Shown: positions 8,459 to 18,140, numbered from the stretch's first letter. The stretch: 64,000 nt of DNA from Mesoflavibacter sp037029465 (GCF_037029465.1 NZ_JAYMEM010000026.1:124001-188000); one strand, 5' to 3'. The notes: generated from the letters alone by a model not told the origin. Made by a program: numbers and translations.

Positions 8459-9154
8459 TTATATGCTATTTAAAGCTTCAACTAATTGTGTTTTTTTGTT
8501 TCTACTTAGCGGTATTTCGTAAGCACCAACTTCAACATTCTTACTATTAAATCTATCTATTTTATCAAGATTTACAATGTATGATTTGTGTATTCTTAAA
8601 AACTTACCTTCTGGTAATTCTTTTTCAAAAGCTTTCATTGTAGATAAAACAACAAGGCTAGTATCTTCGGTAACTAATTTTACATAATCACCTAAAGCTT
8701 CTATCCATTTAATGTCTTTAATGTAAACTTTACGCTTTTTAAGGTTGCTTTTTACAAAAATATGCTCGCCTTCTTCTTGGCTAAAGTCTTGCTTAAGTTT
8801 GTGTTGTTCTACAGCTTTTTCAACAGCTTGGTTAAAACGCTCTCTAGAGATTGGTTTTTGTAAATAATCTGTAGCGTCGTAGTTAAAAGCTTTAAAAGCA
8901 TACTCGGTTTTTCCTGTAACAAAAATAATTTGAGGCTTATTATTTAAAACGTCCAGAAGTTCAAAACCATTAAGAACTGGCATTTCAATATCTAAAAAGA
9001 TAAGATCTACCTTATGTGTGTTTAGTCCATTTTTGGTTTCTAAAGCGCTGCTATATTCTGCAATTAGATTAAGGTTATTGTTCCCTTCAATTAGTTTTAC
9101 AATAGACAATCTTTGGATTGCCGAGTCATCTACAACTACACAATTTAGTATCAT
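8459..9154 (-). CDS. LytTR family DNA-binding response regulator
   Basis: 231 residues. Receiver domain (residues 1-120): acidic pair VVVDDS near residue 9, phosphoacceptor Asp in FLDIEMPVLNG near 55, switch Thr in FVTGKTEYA, and the Lys in YLQKPIS. The LytTR DNA-binding domain is at about 130-230 (IFVKSNLKKRKVYIKDIKWIEALGDYVKL, then LRIHKSYIVNLDKIDRF, then IPLSRNKK). It is probably a transcription regulator for the cell envelope or a sugar signal, but no partner histidine kinase (usually a LytS-type gene) is nearby, so it is an orphan here. The ATG at 9154 gives a canonical start. Confidence 0.93.
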   Translation of the reverse strand: MILNCVVVDDSAIQRLSIVKLIEGNNNLNLIAEYSSALETKNGLNTHKVDLIFLDIEMPVLNGFELLDVLNNKPQIIFVTGKTEYAFKAFNYDATDYLQKPISRERFNQAVEKAVEQHKLKQDFSQEEGEHIFVKSNLKKRKVYIKDIKWIEALGDYVKLVTEDTSLVVLSTMKAFEKELPEGKFLRIHKSYIVNLDKIDRFNSKNVEVGAYEIPLSRNKKTQLVEALNSI

Positions 9155-9304
9155 AGCGTAAGTGTTTAGGTTAAGTTATCGACAATAGTACAAAAAATTC
9201 GGATTAAAACCAAAAAACATCGGTAAAATGTTTTTTTTAACAAAAATGTAAAATCATTCGAATATTTGTTTTACAGTTTGAAAAAAGAAATATTAAATAG
9301 AGTA

Positions 9305-9335
9305 TTGTAATATTAAAGAAAAAGAATTACTTTTG
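9305..9335 (+). promoter_or_regulatory. Promoter of the rpsF-rpsR-rplI operon
   Basis: TTG at 9305-9307, then 20 bp, then TACTTTTG at 9328-9335: both elements of the Bacteroidota consensus. The expected start near 9342 leaves a leader of only about 25 nt, too short for the S6:S18 autoregulatory RNA known from other phyla. Confidence 0.7.
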
Positions 9336-9367
9336 CACTCATTTTTAACACAATAAAATAGATTTTT

Positions 9368-9706
9368 ATGAATCATTATGAAACTGTTTTCATCTTAAAT
9401 CCCGTTTTATCTGAAACACAGATAAAGGAAACAGTAAAGAAATACGAAGATTTTCTTGTTTCTAGAGGAGCTAAGATGGTATCTAAAGAAGATTGGGGAC
9501 TAAAAAAATTAGCTTACCCTATTCAAAACAAAAAAAGTGGTTTTTATCACTTATTTGAGTACCAAGTAGAAGGAGAAGTAATCGAGCCTTTAGAAGTAGA
9601 ATTTAGACGTGACGAGCGTTTTATGCGTTACTTAACTGTTGCAATGGACAAACACGCTGTTGCATGGGCAGAACGTAGAAGAGAAAAACTTAAACAAAAA
9701 GCGTAA
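9368..9706 (+). CDS. rpsF: 30S ribosomal protein S6
   Basis: 112 residues. The start MNHYETVFILNPVLSETQIKE and the stretches DWGLKKLAYPIQNKKSGFY and FRRDERFMRYLTV are diagnostic for S6, which binds with S18 to the central domain of 16S rRNA. It is the first gene of the S6-S18-L9 operon, with rpsR following 5 bp after the stop. The gene order lacks ssb/priB between S6 and S18, as is usual in Bacteroidota. Confidence 0.97.
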   Translation: MNHYETVFILNPVLSETQIKETVKKYEDFLVSRGAKMVSKEDWGLKKLAYPIQNKKSGFYHLFEYQVEGEVIEPLEVEFRRDERFMRYLTVAMDKHAVAWAERRREKLKQKA

Positions 9707-9711
9707 TCATC

Positions 9712-10008
9712 ATGGCAAGTATCGAACAACAAGCAAAAGGAAAAAAAGAAGGAGAGATCAGATATTTAACTCCTTTAAACATAGAAACTAACAAGACTAA
9801 AAAGTATTGTCGTTTTAAAAAGTCTGGTATTAAGTATGTAGATTACAAAGATGCAGACTGGTTATTAAACTTTGTAAACGAGCAAGGTAAAATTTTACCA
9901 AGACGTTTAACAGGTACTTCTTTAAAATACCAAAGAAAAGTATCTGTAGCTGTAAAAAGAGCTCGTCACTTAGCTTTGTTACCATACGTAACAGATTTAT
10001 TAAAATAA
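9712..10008 (+). CDS. rpsR: 30S ribosomal protein S18
   Basis: 98 residues. The conserved core is KKYCRFKKSGIKYVDYKDADWLLNFVNEQGKILPRRLTGTSLKYQRKVSVAVKRARHLALLPY. The N-terminal extension of about 25 residues (MASIEQQAKGKKEGEIRYL) is common in this lineage. S18 pairs with S6 on the platform of the 30S subunit. Second gene of the operon, with rplI 15 bp downstream. Confidence 0.97.
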   Translation: MASIEQQAKGKKEGEIRYLTPLNIETNKTKKYCRFKKSGIKYVDYKDADWLLNFVNEQGKILPRRLTGTSLKYQRKVSVAVKRARHLALLPYVTDLLK

Positions 10009-10023
10009 AATTATCATAACACA

Positions 10024-10485
10024 ATGGAACTTATATTAAAACAAGACGTTGAAAACGTAGGATTTAAAGACGATGTTGTAACGGTAAAGAACGGTTATGG
10101 TAGAAACTTTTTAATCCCAACTGGACAAGCAATTTTAGCAACAAAATCTGCTAAAAAAGCATTAGACGAAACTTTAAAGCAACGTGCTTTTAAAGATAAA
10201 AAAGTTATTGAAGAGGCTAACAAAACGTTAGAAGCTTTAAAACAATTAGATATTAAAATAGCAGCTAAAGCTACAGAAGGTGCATCTGCAGGAGATAAAT
10301 TATTTGGTTCTGTAACTAAATTAGATTTAGTAGAAGCTTTTGAAAAAGAAGGTCACACAGTAGATAAAAAATACGTATCTATTATTGGTGGTAACATCAA
10401 ACGTTTAGGTCTTTACACTGCAACTGTACGTTTACACCGTGAAGCGTCTACAGATATAGAATTTGAAGTTGTAGCACAAGCTTAA
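10024..10485 (+). CDS. rplI: 50S ribosomal protein L9
   Basis: 153 residues. N-terminal domain MELILKQDVENVGFKDDVVTVKNGYGRNFLIPTGQA, long connecting helix (AKKALDETLKQRAFKDKKVIEEANKTLEAL), and the C-terminal domain with GDKLFGSVTKLDLVEAF and the RLGLYTATVRLH strand. It binds 23S rRNA at the L1-stalk base. Last gene of the operon, followed by a terminator. Confidence 0.97.
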   Translation: MELILKQDVENVGFKDDVVTVKNGYGRNFLIPTGQAILATKSAKKALDETLKQRAFKDKKVIEEANKTLEALKQLDIKIAAKATEGASAGDKLFGSVTKLDLVEAFEKEGHTVDKKYVSIIGGNIKRLGLYTATVRLHREASTDIEFEVVAQA

Positions 10486-10510
10486 TAGTTTTTAGTAACT
10501 ATAAAATATA

Positions 10511-10542
10511 AACCGTTTGGACTTGTTCTAAACGGTTTTTTT
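10511..10542 (+). terminator. Terminator of the rpsF-rpsR-rplI operon
   Basis: AACCGTTT (10511-10518) pairs with AAACGGTT (10530-10537), followed by a T run. Confidence 0.8.
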
Positions 10543-10556
10543 AATTTTAATCATAC

Positions 10557-10569
10557 CGCTTTCGCGGAA
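10557..10569 (-). repeat. TTYCGCGAAAGCG dispersed palindromic word, copy 2
   Basis: CGCTTTCGCGGAA on the plus strand, in the short gap between the L9 terminator and the DUF6495 gene. Confidence 0.7.
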
Positions 10570-10586
10570 ATTGAAACTAATAAACA

Positions 10587-11057
10587 ATGAAATACGCAAG
10601 ACTAACAAAAGAACAATTTGAAGAATTGCACCAAGAATTTATCAACTTTTTAGCCACACAATCTATCACAGCAGACGAGTGGCAAACCATTAAAACCGAA
10701 AAGCCTGAAGTGGCAGAACAAGAGCTAGACGTATTTAGTGATTTGGTTTGGGAAGGCGTATTAACAGCAGCAAAATATTTAGAGCACATATCGCCAAAAA
10801 ACATCCATTTATTTGCCTTAAACGAAGATCATATGCATCTTATAGGTATAAAAATAGAGAAGGAAGATGTAGATGTAACCACACCAGAAGGTTTTAATTG
10901 GTTACGAAATAATTTAATGGATGAAAGTGTAGAATTTGCCCAAGCCAAAAAAGAATATACCGAAGATAAAAACCTTGATAAATTTGCGCTAATCCAACAA
11001 GGAAGTGTGATTACAAAAGGCGAGTTGTATGAGTATATGAACAATTTAATCAACTAA
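10587..11057 (+). CDS. DUF6495-like conserved flavobacterial protein
   Basis: 156 residues, cytoplasmic, with no signal peptide or membrane helix, and acidic. MKYARLTKEQFEELHQEFINFLATQSITADEWQ and the ending QGSVITKGELYEYMNNLI match a conserved uncharacterised Flavobacteriia family that I associate with DUF6495. No motif suggests a catalytic role. It sits alone between the ribosomal operon and hisS. Confidence 0.7.
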   Translation: MKYARLTKEQFEELHQEFINFLATQSITADEWQTIKTEKPEVAEQELDVFSDLVWEGVLTAAKYLEHISPKNIHLFALNEDHMHLIGIKIEKEDVDVTTPEGFNWLRNNLMDESVEFAQAKKEYTEDKNLDKFALIQQGSVITKGELYEYMNNLIN

Positions 11058-11121
11058 AATTGTCATTGTTGCTTAGACAGTAATCTCATTAATTAACTTT
11101 CGTTATTTGTAACTAAACTAC

Positions 11122-11129
11122 TATTTTTG
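11122..11129 (+). promoter_or_regulatory. Possible -7 box for hisS
   Basis: TATTTTTG fits TAnnTTTG. If used, the hisS leader would be about 105 nt and would contain the repeat at 11163-11187. No good -33 box is seen. Confidence 0.35.
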
Positions 11130-11162
11130 TTATTACATTTAACAAAATAGACTTAAATCAAG

Positions 11163-11187
11163 TTGTCACACTGAGCTTGTCGAAGTG
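11163..11187 (+). repeat. Dispersed intergenic repeat (CTGAGCTTGTCGAAGTG type)
   Basis: TTGTCACA followed by CTGAGCTTGTCGAAGTG. This word, with CACT/AGTG arms, is a frequent intergenic repeat in Bacteroidota genomes. Here it lies in the probable hisS leader. Confidence 0.5.
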
Positions 11188-11242
11188 AGATATAAGAAAG
11201 AATAATCATTAAAATAAATTTCTGCAAACGCAGAAAGTTAAT

Positions 11243-12625
11243 ATGGCACAAAAACCAAGCATACCAAAAGGAACCAGAGATTTTAATCCAGAAGAAGTCG
11301 CAAAACGAAACTATATTTTTAATACGATAAAGTCAAAATTTGAACGTTTTGGATTTATGCCAATAGAAACACCAAGTTTTGAAAACTCAGACACCTTAAT
11401 GGGTAAATATGGTGATGAAGGTGACCGCTTGATTTTTAAAATATTGAATAGTGGTGATTATCTTTCTAAAGCTGACCAAAAAGCTTATGACGAAAAGGAT
11501 TCTAATAAATTAACTTCAAGTATCTCAGAAAAAGCCCTTCGTTATGATTTAACTGTACCATTTGCAAGATACGTAGTACAGCATCAAAACGAGATAGAAT
11601 TTCCATTTAAACGTTATCAAATGCAACCGGTTTGGCGTGCAGACAGACCACAAAAAGGACGTTTTAGAGAGTTTTATCAGTGCGATGCAGATGTGGTTGG
11701 TAGCAATAGTCTATGGCAAGAAGTAGAGTTAGTACAATTGTATGACGATGTGTTTACTGCTTTAAAATTAGAAGGTGCAACCATAAAAATCAACAATCGT
11801 AAAATTTTATCTGGTATTGCAGAAGTAATTGGCGCAAGCGATAAATTAATCGATTTTACAGTTGCATTAGATAAGCTTGACAAAATAGGAGAGGAGAAGG
11901 TAAAAGAAGAAATGCTTGGTAAAGGAATTAGTCCAGAAGGTATAGAAAAACTTCAACCTTTATTTTCGTTATCAGGAGATTTTGGAACGCAAGTAGAAAG
12001 TTTGACGTCTATTTTAAGTACTTCAGAAGAAGGAAAAAAAGGAATAGAAGAACTTCAATTTATAAACACAGCAATTTCTGAGCTTGGTTTAAAATCGGCA
12101 ATTTTACAATTAGATGTTACTTTAGCTCGTGGATTAAATTATTACACTGGTGCTATTTTTGAAGTTGCTGCTCCAAACGTAGCAATGGGCTCTATTGGTG
12201 GTGGCGGAAGATACGACGATTTAACAGGAATCTTCGGGATGAAAGATGTAAGTGGAGTTGGTATTAGCTTTGGGTTAGATCGTATTTATTTAGTGTTAGA
12301 AGAGTTAGATTTATTCCCAGAAACGATTACAAAATCTACCGAAGTTTTATTTATCAATTTTGGTGAAAAGGAAGCATTATTTAGTATGAAAGCCATAAAA
12401 AAACTAAGAGAATATGGTGTGAATGCTGAGTTGTATCCCGATGATGCTAAAATGAAAAAGCAAATGAATTATGCTAATAAAAGAGATATTCCATTTGTGG
12501 TGATAGTAGGTGAAGAAGAAATGAAAAACAATCTATTTGCACTAAAAAATATGAAAACAGGAGAGCAAAACAAAGTTGATATTGACTCTTTGACTTCTAA
12601 ATTGAAACAAAATATTCAATCATAA
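11243..12625 (+). CDS. hisS: Histidyl-tRNA synthetase
   Basis: Class II aminoacyl-tRNA synthetase that charges tRNA-His. 460 residues. Motif 1 region GTRDFNPEEVAKRNYIF, substrate loop YDLTVPFARYV, motif 2 FREFYQCDADVVG, the histidine A motif LARGLNYYTGAIFEV, then GSIGGGGRYDDL and motif 3 GVGISFGLDRIYLV, then an anticodon-binding domain (residues 370-460). The start ATG at 11243 gives MAQKPSIPKGTRDF. A terminator follows immediately. Confidence 0.97.
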   Translation: MAQKPSIPKGTRDFNPEEVAKRNYIFNTIKSKFERFGFMPIETPSFENSDTLMGKYGDEGDRLIFKILNSGDYLSKADQKAYDEKDSNKLTSSISEKALRYDLTVPFARYVVQHQNEIEFPFKRYQMQPVWRADRPQKGRFREFYQCDADVVGSNSLWQEVELVQLYDDVFTALKLEGATIKINNRKILSGIAEVIGASDKLIDFTVALDKLDKIGEEKVKEEMLGKGISPEGIEKLQPLFSLSGDFGTQVESLTSILSTSEEGKKGIEELQFINTAISELGLKSAILQLDVTLARGLNYYTGAIFEVAAPNVAMGSIGGGGRYDDLTGIFGMKDVSGVGISFGLDRIYLVLEELDLFPETITKSTEVLFINFGEKEALFSMKAIKKLREYGVNAELYPDDAKMKKQMNYANKRDIPFVVIVGEEEMKNNLFALKNMKTGEQNKVDIDSLTSKLKQNIQS

Positions 12626-12628
12626 ACA

Positions 12629-12660
12629 AAAAAGCCGAAACTTAAGTTTCGGCTTTTTTT
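12629..12660. terminator. Bidirectional terminator between hisS and the T9SS protein gene
   Basis: A perfect palindrome, AAAGCCGAAACTT/AAGTTTCGGCTTT, centred at 12643/12644 and flanked by A and T runs. It resembles the terminator after the paralogous gene at 18245, so it probably belongs to the duplicated segment. Confidence 0.85.
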
Positions 12661-12672
12661 ATGTTTAGTCAG

Positions 12673-14588
12673 GACGAGAGATTTATCTATTCGATTAAGA
12701 CTTTTTTAGAAATCTCGCCAGAGTCTGTTTTCATATTAATAATATATGTACCTGTACTTAATTTACCAGTTTTTAAAGTAGTGTAAGCTGAAGTTTCAAT
12801 CTCAGTTTCACTAAAGATTTCCTGAGATAAAATGTTGTATAATTTTACCGTAGTGATACTATGTAACTTCGGATTATTAATTACAATGCTTTCTTGACTG
12901 TTGTTATAGTACACATTAATCTCTTCAGCTAAGATATTATCTTCAACTCCTAAAGTTGAAGTTGTGCTAAAAACCATTGAGAAACGATTTAAATATTCAC
13001 CAGCAGGTAAGTTAATCGTAAAATCGTTAGCTCTAATATCATGATACGTACTTGTTGCATTGTCTAAAATGTAAATATCTAAGTTATCCGGAACATTTTC
13101 TAAAGCATCGATTGTAAACGTGTTGTTTCCAGCATCGTCTGTATGAATACCGATAGGTAATACTGTGTTTACATCAATCACATCAGTTCCTTGAATGATA
13201 AATTTGTTGCCTTCAATCATCCAATACATATCATCCATTTGGTCTTCAGTTGTTTCACCATCATAACCCCAATCGTGACCAGCAGTTGCATGGGAATCTT
13301 GAGTCACTAATAATTGTCTATGGATACCATTTACTGTATTTACACCAAGTCTAATTTTTAAACGGTTATCTGAGTTATAAACTGAAGTTGTTTCGCTAGT
13401 ATTTGCACTTCTAACAAATATAGAAGAAGCGCCGCCTTCTTTTTCAAACACACGTTGTGCATTAGTAAATCTTATTGTACCAGTTGCTTCACTCTTTACA
13501 AAGAAACCTTGTCCCACAGGAATATAACGACCAGGTAATTTAGAAGGTGTACCACCAGTAGCAACTAAAGGATCGTTTGTTCCGTAGGTTGCAGCAGGAG
13601 TAGCACCAGATAGGTTGTAAGTAGCGTAACCACCTTGATATTCAGCAAGGATATGAGATCCTCCTCCCCAATGTTCCCAGAAGTATAAAGTACCAGTTGT
13701 TGCGCCAGCAGCGTCAATAGTTGGTGCGTTATCCATTATAAATTGATGTGAATCAATAGCAGATGCGTAAGGGTTACCTACTAAATATTCATTATTGATT
13801 GTAATTGGTAAGGTAATGTCTCCGTTGTTAGGTTTACCTTGGTATGCATAGTTTTGTTCTAATGTTACGTTACCAGATGTGTTAGCTACACCTTTCATGG
13901 TAAACCCTTCACCAGGAAGTAAAGAACCTGTACTACGTATGTGTTGCCAATCTGCATAAGCACCTGATTGGTTAGCGTATTTCCAAATCCAATAATCAGC
14001 AATACCAATAGGTGATCCTGAAGTACCATTATAACCATTAGTGATAAAATTAATAGCAGTTGGAGCAGCAGGATTACTACCATCTCTAAATACATTAGGT
14101 AAGGTATAACTATTGTTATTAGTTGTTGAATTTATCACACCAACCGGTGAAGCCCAATAATTATAAGTATATAAATCGCGCGTACCTTGTTGGTCACGCT
14201 CTAGGCTACCAGAGCTAGTTGGATCTAAATCACTGTCAGTAGTTTGGATTAATTGAGATTCGCCTTCTAAATCAATTTTACCATCGATTTTAAGATAGTG
14301 TGTTACTGTTAAACCATTACCAGCATTTGTAGATGTATCTCCAGATAGTTCAAGTTCATTAGCAGTTACAAATAGACCAAGCACAGAACGGTTTTGGTTA
14401 TTGCCAGTAGGTAAACTAGTGTTATCCATAGTGATATTATGAGATGTTTCCACGATATTCCAATCTACAGTAATGGTTGGATCTACAATAGAAGCAGAAC
14501 CAGGAATATATTGCTCAGCACCATTAGTCCAAGATGAGTTATTATCCCACGTTCCATTACTTGTTGTTGTATATGGAAGAGGAGACGT
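12673..14588 (-). repeat. 1.9-kb direct repeat, copy A (with 18286-20201)
   Basis: Covers the last 631 codons of the paralogue at 12687 plus the DNA past its stop. It aligns with copy B at a constant offset of 5613 bp with no indel. I count 32 amino-acid differences in 631, while the DNA upstream of PLPYTTT is clearly diverged. Confidence 0.9.
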
Positions 14589-17500
14589 TTGATATTCTAA
14601 ATTGAATTCTGAAGGTTCTGCTAAACTACCTCTATTTCCGTTTCCAGAGACATCGTTAAGGTGAGTTCCTATGTAAGAATTCATATTATAATATGCTAAT
14701 AAGTTACTCCAGTTAACTACGGATATATCATTTTTTGTTACTGTTGATGGTAAAACATCACCATTAACCATAGATGCGTTTTGTATTAACTCTTGATTCA
14801 TCACAAATCTTAACTGATCTATAGTTAATGCGCTATCCCATATACGAATTTCATCTAAGTCACCTTTAAAATAGTCAACAATATTAAGTTTATCGATGTA
14901 TACTGCACCAATTGCTAAAGAAGAACCGTTAGGTGTAGACGCTGTAATTACTTTAGTATTATCTAATACACCATCAATGTAAAGGTTTGCAGTTGTACCA
15001 TTATAGGTCACAGCAACATGATGCCAAATATTGTCTGGCAATTGTGTGTTAGCATCAATTCTATCTGTAGCAGTATTTGTTCCTACTGAAAAAGCAGGAT
15101 AGTTGTTGTTAGTTAAAAATAACTTATATCCAACTGTACCATTATTTTTAGCTAAGATTGTTTTGTCTGTTCCTAAAGCATTAGCGCCATCAGGTTTTAC
15201 CCAAGCAGAAGCTGTAAAACTTCCTGCTAAATCAACTCTATCACCAATATTTGTGTAGTTGTCAATACCGTCAAAACCAAGTTGTCTGTCTATAACTTCT
15301 TCATGTGCAATACCAATAGTGAAGTATTTAGTACCATCAAAATCAAAAGTACCTTCACGTGTTGGTAATCCACTAAAAGTTGAAGCGTCTAAAAACGATG
15401 TTCTTAAGTTTGTCGTAAAAGTTGGATCATCAGCAACAAGCATTACATAAGCATCGTTGCCAGTTAATGGAGGTAAACCGGTTAAGTCAGATTCGAAAAC
15501 TGATAATTCTACAGTTCCTACATCATCACCAGCAGTTTCAACTATTTTCCAAATTCTGTTCATAACATCTGTTACAGTTGTTACTGTTGCAGGTCCTAAA
15601 CTTACAACAATAGAAGTAGCAGATGAGTTGGTGTCTAGTCCGTTATTTCCCCAAACAAGATATTCATTACTTGTGTTAAACGTTTGAGTATTTAGGTTGT
15701 TGGTTAACTCTGTATTATTTAAAGAGAATGAAACAATCGCGCTGTTATTTACACTCTTTGATTGTTTTTGGTATAAATCAGAATCATCATCACGTCCAAT
15801 CCCAGCAATATCATAATTATAACCAGCATTTGCAGAAGTGTCCCAAATAATGGTTCCATCTGATGCTGCATAATCTTTAGATGTGCCATTAACGCCTAAA
15901 GTAATTCCGTATTTGATAGCTAAGTAAGATTCAATTCTATTTCTTTCATCTGTAACAGAAGCATTATTCTTTCTTGAAGAAAATGTAATTACTTCTGCAA
16001 TTGTACCATAATAACTAGCACGGTAAGCTTGACTTCTTCCAATCCAGAAATTAGAATTATTGATGTTAGTAAATTGAGGCGAGCCTACTTCGTAATTATC
16101 AACTCTTATACCATTATATAATACTTCTTGTGCATTAGGAGAAGAGCTACTGTTGTTTCTTGCATTGATGATTCCTACATTATTATAAGAAGGTGCACTT
16201 CCTGTTTGAGCAACACCATAACCTCTTAAATTTATATCTGAAGGGTTTGGCTCAGGAGTAGAAGAGATGGCATAGGTTAAAACCTCGTTGTTCATTCTAA
16301 CGGTGTATCCGCCCCAACCAATTCCTGTTACATCTTTGTCTGTAGTATTACTAGAATCTGCGTCTCCACAAAACATATCCATTGCACCGTAAGAACTACT
16401 AACAGTTTCTTCAGGAAAAGCAACTATAAAAATATCTTGCGTATAAAAACCTGTAGAGCCTTCTAAGTATTGTTGTGGCGTGTAATTTAAATTAGTTTCG
16501 TAAGGTGAATTAGGTGTGTTATTAAAATCAATTACAGCATTGTAATTTACATTTTTACCATATGTGTCTCTGTAAGACGGTTCTTGACCAGCTGTGTGCA
16601 CTGTTGCATTATTTGTATTGGCTTGATCAAACCATGTGCTTAAAGGTTGGTTGTCAGATATTCCTGCACCATCATTAGCTTTTAGCCATAATTCAAGATC
16701 TGTAGTTACTCCACCAGGACCTTCAGATAAAGGTGTTAATCCGTAACCCTGGATATTGAAAGTAAAAGGATCTTCGTTAGAATCGTTATTAGCTATAGAA
16801 ACGGTTGCGCCTCTAAGACCATTCCCAGAAGGATCAAAAGTAATATCAAAAGTTGTTGTGCTTCCTGCAGAAATTGAATTAGAAGGCGTAGCAGTTAATG
16901 TGAAATCTCCAGCATTTGGACCAGAAATATTCACATAAGGCGATGCACCAGTTAGATTTAAAGTTAATAAACCAGTGTTTCTTATAGTGAATGTATGTGT
17001 TGCAGATCCAGCAGCTACATTAATACTACCAAAATCGGTATCATCAGAAGTTGAAGGAGTAATGTCGTTATTTAAAATGTCAGTAGCGTTACCTTCAATA
17101 GCTATTTCTGGTAAAGGTGTAGTTACAGCTGTTAAAGAAATATCATCTATAGCCATATCACTTCTATAGTTAGAACCCATTGTTCCAGAAATTCTTATCG
17201 TAACTGTTTGTCCTAAATAGGCAGATAAATCTATTGAAGCTAAGCTCCATGCAGAACCATTACTTGTGTGTTGTTGTCCTGTAACCGAAAATACATTATT
17301 AGGAAATGTAACACCGTTATTTGTACTTAAGTCTACATTTAAAGATCCCATGTTGCTACCATACATGTGATAGTAAAATGAGAAATTTGCTGAACTTGCA
17401 GCAGATAAATCAAAACAAGGACTAATCAAGTCAGTTGTATTGTTACTATTACCAGAGGCTTCAGTAAACATATACCAGTTTCCTCCGTTTGCTCCATTTG

Positions 17501-18071
17501 GTCCTGTGTTGTTAGAAGGTGTTCCGTTTTGGTTTCTTGTCCAATCAAAGTTATCTGTTGTGCTTTGTGTCCATTGTCCTAATCCAGATTCAAAACCTTC
17601 GTTATAGGGAAAACTACTAACAATAGCCGAGCAAGAACTAGAACAACCACCACTAACATTAAAGTTTAATGTTGTACCAGATGGGCTAGCACTTGCACCA
17701 GAATTTGTGAGTACTGTAGTTCCTGAAGAGGTAATGGTTATGTTTGAAGTAGCACCATTCCAACCATCTCCATAAGTATCGTACATTCTGATATAGTAGT
17801 TGTTTCCGTCAGGAATACAGCCTAATGATACTGTTGTAGAATAAGAGTCGTCACAACAACCGTCGTATCCATTATCAATTGTAGCTATAATTGTGTTTGA
17901 TGGATTGTAAATTTCTACTCTGTTTTCAGAAGACCAATTAGGCCAATTTACACTAACCTCAACAATCGAGGTTTGCGCGTAAGAAAATGAAACAAACATT
18001 AAAAATAATACTAATGTGTATGCTTGTTTTAATGTTAGCTTTTTTAAACTCTTTGGGGTAGAATTTTTCAT
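12687..18071 (-). CDS. Giant secreted T9SS multidomain protein (LamG, choice-of-anchor D, sorting domain)
   Basis: 1794 residues, exported by Sec and then the type IX system. Seen: signal peptide (about residues 1-33, ending SFSYAQ), a Cys-rich N-terminal module (GYDGCCDDSYSTT, then YIRMYDTYGDGWNGA), a MAM-like module (about 155-315), choice-of-anchor D repeat (about 320-445), a conserved flavobacterial module beginning GPGGVTTDLELWLKANDGAG and ending LAIKYGITLG (about 450-770; DUF8202 by recollection), a LamG/concanavalin-like module (about 975-1130), and a 631-residue C-terminal block ending in a type A sorting domain (TVKLYNILSQEIF, then LSTGTYIINM, then KKVLIE). Probably an adhesin or polymer-binding surface protein; no catalytic motif seen. 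The last 631 residues are nearly identical to those of the paralogue upstream. Confidence 0.88.
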   Translation of the reverse strand: MKNSTPKSLKKLTLKQAYTLVLFLMFVSFSYAQTSIVEVSVNWPNWSSENRVEIYNPSNTIIATIDNGYDGCCDDSYSTTVSLGCIPDGNNYYIRMYDTYGDGWNGATSNITITSSGTTVLTNSGASASPSGTTLNFNVSGGCSSSCSAIVSSFPYNEGFESGLGQWTQSTTDNFDWTRNQNGTPSNNTGPNGANGGNWYMFTEASGNSNNTTDLISPCFDLSAASSANFSFYYHMYGSNMGSLNVDLSTNNGVTFPNNVFSVTGQQHTSNGSAWSLASIDLSAYLGQTVTIRISGTMGSNYRSDMAIDDISLTAVTTPLPEIAIEGNATDILNNDITPSTSDDTDFGSINVAAGSATHTFTIRNTGLLTLNLTGASPYVNISGPNAGDFTLTATPSNSISAGSTTTFDITFDPSGNGLRGATVSIANNDSNEDPFTFNIQGYGLTPLSEGPGGVTTDLELWLKANDGAGISDNQPLSTWFDQANTNNATVHTAGQEPSYRDTYGKNVNYNAVIDFNNTPNSPYETNLNYTPQQYLEGSTGFYTQDIFIVAFPEETVSSSYGAMDMFCGDADSSNTTDKDVTGIGWGGYTVRMNNEVLTYAISSTPEPNPSDINLRGYGVAQTGSAPSYNNVGIINARNNSSSSPNAQEVLYNGIRVDNYEVGSPQFTNINNSNFWIGRSQAYRASYYGTIAEVITFSSRKNNASVTDERNRIESYLAIKYGITLGVNGTSKDYAASDGTIIWDTSANAGYNYDIAGIGRDDDSDLYQKQSKSVNNSAIVSFSLNNTELTNNLNTQTFNTSNEYLVWGNNGLDTNSSATSIVVSLGPATVTTVTDVMNRIWKIVETAGDDVGTVELSVFESDLTGLPPLTGNDAYVMLVADDPTFTTNLRTSFLDASTFSGLPTREGTFDFDGTKYFTIGIAHEEVIDRQLGFDGIDNYTNIGDRVDLAGSFTASAWVKPDGANALGTDKTILAKNNGTVGYKLFLTNNNYPAFSVGTNTATDRIDANTQLPDNIWHHVAVTYNGTTANLYIDGVLDNTKVITASTPNGSSLAIGAVYIDKLNIVDYFKGDLDEIRIWDSALTIDQLRFVMNQELIQNASMVNGDVLPSTVTKNDISVVNWSNLLAYYNMNSYIGTHLNDVSGNGNRGSLAEPSEFNLEYQTSPLPYTTTSNGTWDNNSSWTNGAEQYIPGSASIVDPTITVDWNIVETSHNITMDNTSLPTGNNQNRSVLGLFVTANELELSGDTSTNAGNGLTVTHYLKIDGKIDLEGESQLIQTTDSDLDPTSSGSLERDQQGTRDLYTYNYWASPVGVINSTTNNNSYTLPNVFRDGSNPAAPTAINFITNGYNGTSGSPIGIADYWIWKYANQSGAYADWQHIRSTGSLLPGEGFTMKGVANTSGNVTLEQNYAYQGKPNNGDITLPITINNEYLVGNPYASAIDSHQFIMDNAPTIDAAGATTGTLYFWEHWGGGSHILAEYQGGYATYNLSGATPAATYGTNDPLVATGGTPSKLPGRYIPVGQGFFVKSEATGTIRFTNAQRVFEKEGGASSIFVRSANTSETTSVYNSDNRLKIRLGVNTVNGIHRQLLVTQDSHATAGHDWGYDGETTEDQMDDMYWMIEGNKFIIQGTDVIDVNTVLPIGIHTDDAGNNTFTIDALENVPDNLDIYILDNATSTYHDIRANDFTINLPAGEYLNRFSMVFSTTSTLGVEDNILAEEINVYYNNSQESIVINNPKLHSITTVKLYNILSQEIFSETEIETSAYTTLKTGKLSTGTYIINMKTDSGEISKKVLIE

Positions 18072-18140
18072 AAGCAGGTTTGTTTTGGGTTAGGATTAAC
18101 ATTAATATGGGCTAAAACTATGAAAACCAATGATTAAGTG

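Noticed and set aside
9336..9367. S6:S18 autoregulatory RNA in the rpsF leader
   Set aside because: The leader is only about 25 nt and has no room for the conserved stem-loop with CCG bulge.
13895..14095. Matching 66-codon open frames in the two T9SS paralogues (also 19508-19708)
   Set aside because: They are out-of-frame shadows on the same strand, conserved only because the DNA of the 1.9-kb block is conserved. Their proteins are Leu/Val strings without start context.
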